Source: Armigeres subalbatus
Lineage: Eukaryota; Arthropoda; Insecta; Diptera; Culicidae
NCBI RefSeq assembly: GCF_024139115.2
Contig: NC_085141.1
Span: forward strand, 247,550,096 to 247,614,095
Direction: 5' to 3'
Length of the DNA stretch: 64,000 bases
Shown: in pieces, positions 44,556-54,612 of the stretch
Layout of the letters: the number at the start of each line of letters is the position of its first letter
How positions within the stretch are numbered: position 1 is the stretch's first letter
Made by a program: the position numbers and the translations under genes
Notes under the pieces: generated by a model
What the model was told of the DNA's origin: nothing
Database searches by the model: none
Seen by the model: only the letters and a program-made list of their open reading frames with translations

Positions 44556-46495
44556 GCTTATTGTATACGGCTATAGCTTCGGAACGCATACTTTATTGAA
44601 ACGGGCTATAGGTTACAATAGAACTATTACTTTCTAGCTCCCGGATCTAAGATTCTTGCAATCATATTAATAATATGGTTGCACGAATATGTTATCCATA
44701 ATGCCACTGCCAGATAGTGGAAGTTAGATTGTAATAAAATAGCACAAATACCATATTCCCGTCCGCAGCGTTTACTACTCTGGCGCATCTCAACGGAATG
44801 GTTTGGTTTTTGGTAACTTTCTGACTCAAATCCCAAATATGACTCATATTCCAAACACTGACGTTTTAGCGCCCTAAAACTAAAACTGTCATTGATTTTC
44901 CGCACTGAGGATCAAGATAACAAACGAATTCAAACTCCTGTGGAGAAAATTACACGAATAAAGTTAAAATGGGCATTTAAAAGCTAAAGTTCGGAATATG
45001 AGTCTTGTTCGGAATTTGAGTCAAAACGGTACATGGCTAGTATTTGTTGATTTCTAGTTGGCGCAACCGGGTTTTATCGACTCGCGTTTCTTTGTCGGAT
45101 TCAACAATACGACTACTTATCCCTTCTCTGCCAACTATTCCTCGTCACTCCAAATAACAGAAGGCGGAAATTCTGCCAAAGGTCCAAGGCTCGTATTCTT
45201 CCACCAGTGATGACTCGATGCTCTGACTACCATTGGACAGAGGCACCTGTTTGTCCGTAGCCAGAGCAGAGATTCTTTGCAAGGTCCAGGGCCGATGCGT
45301 ATCGTCTCGCATCTGTCGTAAAATCGCTAAATCGTGGTACACGCATTCACCAGTATACACCCCCAGCAACAAACATATTGCACATCGATCACAGTAACTT
45401 ATATATGCCCAAATTCTCTCACAATATGGTTACTGCAACAAGATTGGCTCAACGTGTGCTGCTTGTGATATCATAACCATGTAACGCTAGTGAGTTATTT
45501 TTATTTCAGAATAGTATTATTTAATAATCATACTCCACTATTTCCACCTATATATTACTACAAATAAACTAGAATAGTGGTCGAAAATTTGGAATGAAAC
45601 TGAATCCCTACTAATTTTACTCTAAGTCGAATGCAACAGTTGGAATTGGGAAAAGCATTATTACCACTTGGGATTTTAAAGTTAAAATTTTAAGTTATCG
45701 TACCGTCGTCGGTGAGACAATGGGTCAAATGGGGATGAGAATGGGTCATTGTTTCAACTACATAGAATGCTTGTAAAATAGATTTAATGTATCTGAGAAC
45801 AATAAAACTGAATTATAAGTGACCTTTTTGAACGATTTTGTTATCCGACCTTCAGACTGTCGGTGAGGGCTCGGACGTCACCCCTGACTACGGTATTCAA
45901 CATTTTTTTATATTTTAAGTTATGGTAATTTTGTTCTAAATCAGTGACATAAGTAATCGAATGAATCATCTTAAAATATGACTACATTCCTCAATGTACC
46001 AAACTGTTCTACGTAGTTTACGTTGGGCGGTCGTGTCTTGTACATAACCCTTCAGATTTTTTTATCCAAATAAGATTATGTGAGAGATTTGGACATCTTA
46101 TGAATCTTTAAAGGCATGGTCAAGCGAAGACCTTCGTCCACTTCGCGGTTAAATCAGAAAAATTATCCACTGTTAGTTTTGACGCTATTTATGAAAATCA
46201 CGCATAAAATTTTATCTCTAGAATATTGGATTTGGCACCCAAGTACAATTTCTATCCCGAAGGGTATTGAAAGCATTAATATTGATCTCTATTATTGGCT
46301 CTCTGAAGAACCGTTTGTTTTTTGGACATACATGCTGCATCATGTGGCTTTTCTTCAGCCTGTCTCGGCTCAGCACCGATGCCGGCCGGTCTCGGCTCGA
46401 CTCTGCTGCTGCTGCCGGTATCTGCTCAGCATTGCTGATTTGTCGGGTCTGTAGGGTGGACTGCTGATGTACTGGCTAGGTTTCGGCTGATGATG
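44556..46495. other. 1.9 kb of unassigned, mostly non-coding DNA
   Basis: Includes a ~210-bp possible MITE at 44,820-45,027 with ends TGACTCAAAT(C/T)CC and repeated GACTCATATTCC, though without a clear duplication. At 45,057 AGTTGGCGCAACCGGG resembles the primer-binding region after an LTR, but no LTR or gag follows. A TTAAAGGCATGGTCAAGCG fragment lies at 46,108. No gene supported. Confidence 0.4.
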
Positions 46496-46503
46496 GTCGC
46501 TTC

Positions 46504-46851
46504 CAGAGATGCATCCTGAACAGAACATGAGCCAAGAGCGTGCCTTGGTGTTCAAATTTTTGAACTCTGAACACAGTTCAATGTGCACTGGGTTGGTACG
46601 CAAGCAAAACGATCATAATAACTAAGATTCCTTAGATTTGGAACTATGCAAAAACATACGAGCATGCTTGTTTTCTATCCATTAGATGCCCACGTGTTCC
46701 ATTACTAGCCGAAAAATGAGTAGCATGCCGTCGCTTGAGTTTGTTTTCCTAGGATACAAGTTGTTAAGTTCGGTCAGTGCTCTTGAACAGTGTGCAGTGT
46801 TCAGAACGTTTTGAACACGAACACGCGTTCTCGTGTTCAGATGCATCTCTG
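46504..46851. mobile_element. 348-bp hAT-type MITE
   Basis: TIRs CAGAGATGCATC, with GTGTTC / GAACAC words continuing the pairing, flanked by perfect 8-bp duplications GTCGCTTC (46496-46503 and 46852-46859). CAGAG tip plus 8-bp duplication is the hAT pattern. Short frames crossing it are not genes. Confidence 0.9.
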
Positions 46852-46859
46852 GTCGCTTC

Positions 46860-47407
46860 GATGGTGTCGAGCCGAAAAAGCGGTCGGTGCAGACTTCATT
46901 CCCTACTAAAAGATGTGAGTGCTGTTCAATCGATGATGCGGTTGCTTCGCTTGTCCCGGTCAGAATGAAAGGAAAAAATCGCGTTGCGCTATTTTATGGC
47001 TTCTTGGCAGACCCAGCGGCTGCTCATTCGCTGGTGTCTACTCTACACCAATCAGAACGTGGTAATGGAATGATGCAATAATTATGCGGTACCCATATTT
47101 ATAGGTTCCCTTGATCTCAATGTTTTTCATTGAAAACAGTTTCATGCCTATTGAAAGAAGTTTTTCGGGTCTTATCAAGCATGGACATGGAAGGCATACT
47201 TGAAATCTGTCGATTGAGGGGCTTGCCGCAGAAATTCGTCCACTGAGACGAACGCTATTAACGTTTAAAATCTTTCAACACAGCGTAACGCGGTCGATTT
47301 GAATATTTTGAAATGACAACCGGTATAGTAAAGAAAGACGTAAGTCCTACGTCAAAAATCCGAGGAATCGATTGGTGATATTTCCACTGCAGACAAACTA
47401 TTGGAAG
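46860..47407. other. Non-coding gap
   Basis: A frame of 82 codons at 46,833-47,081 begins inside the MITE and has no motif. A CGTAAGTCCTACGTC fragment of a dispersed repeat lies at 47,339. Confidence 0.35.
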
Positions 47408-47415
47408 GTGCCCAT

Positions 47416-48120
47416 TAGGGTGGCTCAAAAAACACTTTTTCAATTTTTTGATAGGCCGCCCTCTTATTCGGTTCTATTTGATGCCCTGATGCTCTGGACA
47501 AAATTTCAGCCAAATCGGTCAACGTTTGGGCAGTGCTAAACTCGTTGGAAGTTTATATGAAAAAATGTATGCAGAAACATCCAAAAACAGTGATTTGCAG
47601 TTGGACGGCACAATTTACGATCAAGAACTATGATACTCATTCAGTTCTTGTAAAATAAAATACAGAATGTTATGTTGAAAACCGCGAGAAGATTAGAGTT
47701 TATTACGCAAAGATATTAGCATTTTACTGGAGTGTTGTAGGGGTGAATTTATTTCTTTTCAATGGTAAAAGAAACGAAATTCGCTCAAACCCCACTGCAG
47801 AGAAATGCTAATAACTTAGCCGGGCAAACTCGAATCTTCTCGCGGTTTTCTGCATAACATTCTGTATCAAATTCTCCAAGATCTGAATGAGTATCATAGT
47901 TCATCGTAAGTTGTGTAGTCCAGCTGCAATTTACTGTTTTTGGAAGTTTCTGCATACATTTTTCCATATAAACTACCAATGAGTTTAGCACCGCCCAAAC
48001 GTTAACCGATTTGACTGAAATTTTGTCCAGAGCATCAGGACATCAAATAGAACCGAATAAGAGGGCGGTCCATCAAAAAAATTGAACAAAGATTTTCCCA
48101 TACTAATTTGAGCCACCCTA
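47416..48120. mobile_element. 705-bp foldback element
   Basis: Begins TAGGGTGGCTCAAA and ends with the complement; perfect 8-bp duplications GTGCCCAT (47408-47415 and 48121-48128). The two halves, about 345 bp each, are near-complete inverted copies, with a short AT-rich centre at about 47,750-47,770. TAGGG tip and 8-bp duplication fit hAT. Non-coding: the frame at 47,785-47,991 is arm sequence. Confidence 0.9.
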
Positions 48121-48169
48121 GTGCCCATTTTGCCCGACTTTCACCAAAATACATCATAAATTCAGGACA

Positions 48170-50250
48170 CCAGTTCAACCGACTGACAGATCCAGGTAAA
48201 GCTCACTGTAGTATATGTCCACCCGAATCTATCCAAGATACTGCATCTGCCCTCAATTGAATGAACACGTTCCAGAACGACTCCTCGCTGCTCGAAACAA
48301 CTGTTTCCGACACATCTTCGGCTCCGGTTCGCCTGCGTACGCTTTCCGACGAAGGACACTTCACCTCACTGGACTCTCCAAGCCTACTGGATTTAGGACA
48401 CCAGATCAATCAACTAGCTGGTCCAGATAACTCTTTCGTCTGCCGGCCGATTGAACTGACTAGCACACACGAACCTAACGTGGAAGCTGAGTCAGCGTTG
48501 GATTTGTCTTCTGTCAGCCTACCAAACAAACTGGTGGGTCCAGGTATTGCTTTGAATAGTATATGTCCTTCCGAAGCAACATCAGATACCGCATCTGCCC
48601 TAAGTGGATATGAATCATTTCAGACACGCACACAAGAACCATGTGGGGTGATTCAGCCTGCGTCTGAACAACTTCGTGAGCCCCAGCCTGAACTGATGAC
48701 TTCAGAAGACAATACTGTTTACTATCAAAACATCAGAGGACTACGCAGTAATGTTGATAATTTTTTTCTGGCTGCTTCGGAATCTAATTATGACGTTATC
48801 GTCATCACTGAAACGTGGCTCAATGATCAGATTTACTCGACACAGCTTTTTGGCGATCGTTTTACCGTCTACCGTCGTGATCGAAGCCCTGCAACTTCGA
48901 TTAGAAAAAGGAGTGGTGGTGTTTGATCGCCGTTAATAATCGGCTGAGCTCAGCTTTACCCTCAGTACAAATCGACAATTCCCTTGAGCATTTATGGGTG
49001 AACATTTTCATCGGCGGTAATGTGAAATCAATCGGTGTTGCCTACTTATCACCAGAGATTTCTAACGACGTATCCTCCATTGAGAAACATGTCGAATCTG
49101 CCACGAGCATAGCTAACTCCCTGAAGTCTGGTGATAGCCATATTTTCTTAGGGGACTTTAACCAGAAGGACATCCACTGGGTACACACAAATTGAACGGG
49201 TTACAGTCGTCAAAGACCTTGGAGTACTTCTGGATAGTAATCTGTCTTTCCGTGATCACTACTCGAGCATTATTGCTAAAGCAAACAGGAATCTGGGATT
49301 TATTATGCGATCAACTCGTGAATTTTCTGAACCTTTTTGCTTACGATCGCTTTACTATTCGCTCGTTCGTTCCACGCTCGAAACTGCAAGTGTGGTTTGG
49401 TGCCCATATGCTGATATCTGGATAAGGCGAATTGAAGCCATTCAAGCAAAGTTCACAAGATATGCTTTAAGATTACTACCGTGGAATGACATTGCAAATA
49501 TGCCCTCGTATGAAACGCGTTGCAGTCTCCTTGCTATGGAATCATTACGAGATCGACGAGCGTCCAGTAGAGCACTTTTTGCTGGGAAACTATTGTTAGC
49601 TGTGGTTGATGCTCCGTATATACTGGAAAAACTGAACTTTGACGCTCCATCAGTTACTATACGATCGAGAGATCCATTGCGAACTGATTTTCGGAGAACA
49701 TACTATGGACTCAACGAATCCATCACTGCGATAACCAGATATGTAATTCAACAAAGTTTACTGACTATTTGACTACAACATCTCTGCATCTGTTTTCAAG
49801 AACCGTTTTAAATAGCTGCATCTTCAACTTGACTCAATCCACGTCTGAAACAGCAACAGTAAGGTGAGTTTCTGTCCATCACTTTTCAATTATCAGAGTT
49901 TTGCTACTTGGTCTATTATTTTTTTTACGCGGTGGACTGGAAACAAGCGACGAGTGACTACAATAATCTTACCTTACGGACTGGATACCTGAATACTTGA
50001 CCACACTTTAATTTTAAGAAACAACATTTTTACTATGTTTATGGTTGTTTTGATTTTATGTTTGTTGCATCTATGTAAGTAAGCGAGACTTTTTTGTATT
50101 ATATATGTTAAATGTTATTGGAAAAGATATGTGGTTTTTATGCCCTCTTGAGTACGTCATCAGTGACATGTTCAAAAGGACTTTTCCACATCTACGCCCT
50201 CATTAAGATCACTATCAGATGAGGTTTGAACAACAAATAAACAAACAATT
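48170..50250 (+). mobile_element. Internally deleted CR1/Jockey-type LINE
   Basis: An endonuclease region (48,700-49,190) is joined directly to the reverse transcriptase C-terminus (49,185-49,772), so most of the polymerase is gone. A 3' untranslated region leads to an AACAAATAAACAAAC end near 50,245. The first part contains a direct duplication of about 350 bp (TAGTATATGTCC(A/T)(C/T)CCGAA blocks at 48,209 and 48,558). Confidence 0.75.
48261..49772 (+). pseudogene. LINE ORF2 relic: endonuclease fused to RT tail
   Basis: The first frame (48,261-48,926) has a Ser/Glu-rich leader, then the apurinic-type endonuclease start YYQNIRGLRSNVDNF and VIVITETWLND (catalytic Glu). A one-base shift near 48,925 moves to IAVNNRLSSALPSV, AYLSPEIS and HIFLGDFNQKDIHW (GDFN metal-binding motif). 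After the deletion joint near 49,185, KDLGVLLDSNLSFRDHYSSI and LYYSLVRSTLETASVVWCPY lead to ETRCSLLAMESLRDRRASSR and RTYYGLNESI, the usual CR1/Jockey C-terminus. The polymerase catalytic motifs are missing. Confidence 0.8.
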
Positions 50251-51388
50251 AAAAGCGAATTAATCAACGGAAAATCTTATTTGCCGCTCCCGGAGAGGAC
50301 TCAAATATTACTCAAGTGATGATAGAATATTGGTGAAATGGATTGCATTGAGTTTTGTATGCTACAAATACTGCTACAAATCTATCCAATATATCTACAT
50401 GCAGACAGCATATTCTTATTATTTCGTGATTGGAGATTTACGGAAGGGTTCATTTTGTCCGATTTTACCCAAAATACTTAACATAACTCAAAATCAGACA
50501 ATTTTGCCCGATTCTCCTCTAAACTCATGATTTAATTGAAACAAAAAAAGTTGTTGGAAAGTAATTTCTCACATTTAAAATGATCTTTGCTGGTAAAAGT
50601 CTTTCCGAGATATGATTAGAATATGTCTGTTTGCATTACGGAATTCAAGATGGTCGACTTCCGGTATGTTGAAATGACCGGAAACCAATACAATATGCGT
50701 ATTGCCTGCCGAAATGGGCTCGATGAGTAGAAGATGTTTGGCACCATTTTGGAATACAAGATAACCGGATTCCGGTTTAATAAAACGAACGGAAACCTTT
50801 TCAATATCATCGGAAACCATTCCAAGAATTCCTCCGGGAGTTCCTCCAGAAGCTCCTCAAAGGATTTAATCCGGAAGTTCCTCAAAGGTGAAGTTCGACA
50901 AGTGGTTAACCTATGGTCAAACTAAGACCTCGGAGTGAAGCGCATTGTGACTAGGGACGGAAGTAGCGAAAGAGAAGCAAGTGCTTCGCAGAAGGTTCAG
51001 AATGTTTTCTGGAACCACAGGCGGTCTACGGTTTTGTTGGGCAAAGTGATCACTGTTTGGATGTCAGCCAAAGCCTCGTCGACGCGACGCCATGTTTTCA
51101 ACGCATTTCCACCCGGTGTCACGAACGGCAGCCTGATTCCGGAACCGTCTTCTGTAGTGGAGGTTCCAATCGTCCTTCGAATCACGGACGAAACCAAGTT
51201 CTTCGAATCCTCGTCCTCGTCCAAAGCTCCTCTGGCAAACTAAAAAGCACCCGGAACACCATCAACGAAACAAACAATGCGCAAGTACCCTTACCAAGAA
51301 TGTGGCGTCACAAATAAATATTGTATATAGTAATTAAGAAAAACCTCTGTGGTGCTTATTTAGGAATCAGCCCTAAACATTGTTGTTT
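50251..51388. other. Non-coding gap with overlapping frames
   Basis: 50,640-50,900 has a CTCCGGGAGTTCCTCC-type short repeat and CCGGAAACC words. At 50,935-51,243 open frames exist on both strands (102 codons plus, 75 minus). The minus frame (NLVSSVIRRTIGTSTTEDG) looks the more protein-like, but no family is recognised. Confidence 0.35.
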
Positions 51389-51403
51389 CCACAAGGGAAG
51401 GGT

Positions 51404-51682
51404 TCTTCTTCTTCTTCTTCTTATTGGCATTACATCCCCACACTGGGACAGAGCCGCCTCGCAGCTTAGTGTTCATTAAGCACTTCCACAGTTATTAACT
51501 GCGAGGTTTCTAAGCCAGGTTACCATTTTTGCATTCGTATATCATGAGGCTTTTATGCCCAGGGAAGTCGAGACAATTTCCAATCCGAAAATTGCCTAGA
51601 CCGGCACCGGGAATCGAACCCAGCCACCCTCAGCATGGTCTTGCTTTGTAGCCGCGCGTCTTACCGCACGGCTAAGGAGGGC
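51404..51682 (-). mobile_element. tRNA-derived SINE, Feilai-like (copy 3)
   Basis: Reverse copy with (CTT)n tail at the left and intact GGAATCGAACCCAGCC (B box on the minus strand) plus the CCGCGCGTCTTACCGC head at the right. A 15-bp duplication CCACAA(G/A)GGAAGGGT with one mismatch flanks it (51389-51403 and 51683-51697). Confidence 0.88.
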
Positions 51683-51710
51683 CCACAAAGGAAGGGTCAT
51701 CTGCCCAAAA

Positions 51711-52745
51711 CCCTTTTGGTCTTTTGGCCGAATGCCACTAGGCCGAAAGTTGTTTGGCCGAATATACCATTTGGCAGAACAGACCATTAGGTCGAATGGG
51801 TCATTTGGCCAAAAGGGTCGTTTGGCCGAAAGGGTCATTTGGCCGAAAGGGTCATTTGGCCAAAAGGATCGTTTGGTCGAAAAAGTCGTTTGACCGAAAG
51901 AGTCATTAGGCCGAAATGGTCATTTGGTCGAAAGGGTAATTTGGCCGAAGGGTCTTAAGGCCGAAAGGGTCATTTGGCCGAATAGAACAGTGAGACGTCT
52001 CACCCCAGCCAACACAAAATCGCATATGTTAGCGAATAAGTGTATAAGGTGGAGGCGATATAGGCGCATTCTTCCATTTGACTGCATGCAAAATGTACGT
52101 ATATGGCCTCCACCTTATACTCTTATCCGCTATGATATACGATCTTGTGTTTGCTGGGACTTTTCACTCCTCATTTCTCACTTCTCGCTGTCAAAGGTGA
52201 GAAGCGCCAACTTCTCACTTTTAACAGTGAGAAAAAAGAAATGAGGAGTGTAAAAAGAGAGTAGTGTGAAGTGGGTAGTGAGACGTCTCACTACTCATTT
52301 CGCGCTTCTCACTTTTAACAGTGGGAAGAGAAAATTGAAGTAAGAAGTGAGACGCCTCTCTTCTCATTCCTAATTTCTCACTATTCAAATGACCTGTTCG
52401 GTCAAATAACCTATTCGGCCAAATGTCCTATTCGGCCAATTGACTCTTTCGGTCAAACGACTCTTTCGGCCAGACGACCCTTTCGGCCAAATGACCCGTT
52501 CAGCCAAATGATTCTTTCGGCCTAATGACCCTTTCGGCCAAATGACCCTTTCGGTCAAATTACCATTTCGGTCAAATGACCCTTTCAGCCCAATGATCCT
52601 TTCGGCCTAATGACCCTTTCGGACAGATGACCCCTTCGGTCAAACGACACTTTCGGCCAAATGATCCGTTCGGCCAAATGACCCTTTCGGCCAAATGTTT
52701 TTTGGCCTAATGGTTTGTTCGAAATCAAATGGCTTTCGGCCGAAT
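51711..52745. repeat. Inverted 17-bp GGCCGAAAGGGTCATTT array
   Basis: 51,711-51,990 is a tandem array of TTTGGCCGAAAGGGTCA units. 52,382-52,745 is the same unit in the opposite orientation (CCCTTTCGGCCAAATGA). Between them are short AGTGAGACGTCTCACT-type hairpins and a nested MITE. The whole can fold into a giant hairpin. The right arm runs directly up to the satellite at 52,821. Confidence 0.85.
52004..52158. mobile_element. 155-bp MITE inside the GGCC foldback
   Basis: Inverted ends CCCAGC(C/A)AACACAA, with the AAGGTGGAGGC block continuing a ~55-bp arm and the complement ending at 52,158. Only the dinucleotide AC is shared outside both ends. Confidence 0.7.
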
Positions 52746-52820
52746 GGGTTTCGGCCAAACGACTTTTCCCCCTTGGATTAGAAGGTTCCTTATCTCGATA
52801 TCTCTCTATCTCGATGGGTT

Positions 52821-54298
52821 CTCGGAAGCCTCCTTTAAAGAGGCTCGGAAGCCTCCTTTCAAGAGGCTCGGAAGCCTCCTTTCAAGAGGCTCGGAAGCCT
52901 CCTTTCAAGAGGCTCGGAAGCCTCCTTTCAAGAGGCTCGGAAGCCTCCTTTCAAGAGGCTCGGAAGCCTCCTTTCAAGAGGCTCGGAATCCTCCTTTCAA
53001 GAGGCTCGGAAGCCTCCTTTCAAGAGGCTCGGAAGCCTCCTTTCAAGAGGCTCGGAAGCCTCCTTTCAAGAGGCTCGGAAGCCTCCTTTCAAGAGGCTCG
53101 GAAGCCTCCTTTCAAGAGGCTCGGAAGCCTCCTTTCAAGAGGCTCGGAAGCCTCCTTTCAAGAGGCTCAGAGCCTCCTTTCAAGAGGCTCAGGAAGCCTC
53201 CTTTCAAGAGGCTCAGAAGCCTCCTTTCAAGAGGCTCAGGAAGCCTCCTTTCAAGAGGCTCAGAGCCTCCTTTCAAGAGGCTCAGAAGCCTCCTTTCAAG
53301 AGGCTCAGGAAGCCTCCTTTCAAGAGGCTCAGAAGCCTCCTTTCAAGAGCTCAGAAGCCTCCTTTCAAGAGGCTCAGGAAGCCTCCTTTCAAGAGGCTCA
53401 GGCCTCCTTTCAAGAGCTCAGGAAGCCTCCTTTCAAGAGCTCAGAAGCCTCCTTTCAAGAGGCTCAGGAAGCCTCCTTTCAAGAGGCTCAGAAGCCTCCT
53501 TTCAAGAGGCTCCAGCCTCCTTTCAAGAGGCTCAGAAGCCTCCTTTCAAGAGGCTCAGAGCCTCCTTTCAAGAGGCTCAGAAGCCTCCTTTCAAGAGGCT
53601 CAGAAGCCTCCTTTCAAGAGGCTCCAGCCTCCTTTCAAGAGGCTCAGAGCCTCCTTTCAAGAGGCTCAGAAGCCTCCTTTCAAGAGGCTCAGAGCCTCCT
53701 TTCAAGAGGCTCAGAAGCCTCCTTTCAAGAGGCTCAGAAGCCTCCTTTCAAGAGGCTCAGAGCCTCCTTTCAAGAGGCTCAGAGCCTCCTTTCAAGAGGC
53801 TCAGAAGCCTCCTTTCAAGAGGCTCAGAAGCCTCCTTTCAAGAGACTCAGAAGCCTCTTTTCAAGAGGCTCAGAAGCCTCCTTTCAAGAGGCTCAGGCCT
53901 CCTTCAAGAGGCTCAGGAAGCCTCCTTTCAAGAGGCTCAGAGCCTCCTTTCAAGAGGCTCAGGCCTCCTTTCAAGAGGCTCAGAGCCTCCTTTCAAGAGG
54001 CTCAGAAGCCTCCTTTCAAGAGGCTCAGAGCCTCCTTTCAAGAGGCTCAGAAGCCTCCTTTCAAGAGGCTCAGGAAGCCTCCTTTCAAGAGGCTCAGAAG
54101 CCTCCTTTCAAGAGGCTCAGAAGCCTCCTGTCAAGAGGCTCAAAGCCTCCTTTCAAGAGGCTCGGAAGCCTCCTTTCAAGAGGCTCGGAAGCCTCCTTTC
54201 AAGAGGCTCGGAAGCCTCCTTTCAAGAGGCTCGGAAGCCTCCTTTCAAGAGGCTCGGAAGCCTCCTTTCAAGAGGCTCGGAAGCCTCCTTTCCCGAGT
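52821..54298. repeat. Hairpin satellite, array 1 (about 64 units)
   Basis: A unit of 23 bp has the core GAGGCTCGGAAGCCTC plus the linker CTTTCAA. The core is a 6-bp stem (GAGGCT/AGCCTC) with loop CGGA. Outer blocks (52,821-53,165 and 54,150-54,298) are homogeneous 23-mers. The middle (53,166-54,149) has loops CAG, CAGA, CAGGA and CCA and so varies from 22 to 24 bp, with occasional loss of GG in the stem. The long forward frames crossing it are repeat translation. Confidence 0.95.
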
Positions 54299-54612
54299 AG
54301 ACGAAAATAGCTCAATAACATCAAATGTTGATAAGATAGCAAAATGAGATATGGACATGATTGATATAAGAGATAAAAGATCAGACAACAATATCAATAT
54401 TTTGCACTAAAATATCATGAGGATATCAAGATATGTTATTTGTAATAAGTGATCGATATCAAGTGCCATTAGTTTGTTCTTATCCATAGCATATCTTGAT
54501 ATTTAAATGATATTTCGGTGCAAATTTTTGATATTGTTGCCTGTTCTTTTATCTCTTATATCAATCAAGTCCACATCATGTTTTGTTATTCTGTTCATGG
54601 CTTCTGCCCGGG
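54299..54612. mobile_element. Foldback MITE island in the satellite
   Basis: A ~310-bp non-satellite block. From about 54,338 to 54,590 it is an imperfect inverted repeat: left TTGATATAAGAGATAAAAGA and AACAATATCAA are mirrored on the right, arms roughly 115 bp. It presumably inserted into a once continuous array; duplications are not evident because the flanks are degenerate satellite. Confidence 0.7.

Noticed and set aside
45057..45400. LTR retrotransposon leader after TTGGCGCAACCGG
   Set aside because: Only a primer-site-like motif; no flanking LTR pair, gag or pol sequence found.
52715..54310. Two forward ORFs of more than 520 codons
   Set aside because: Same satellite; simultaneous openness of frames is due to unit composition.
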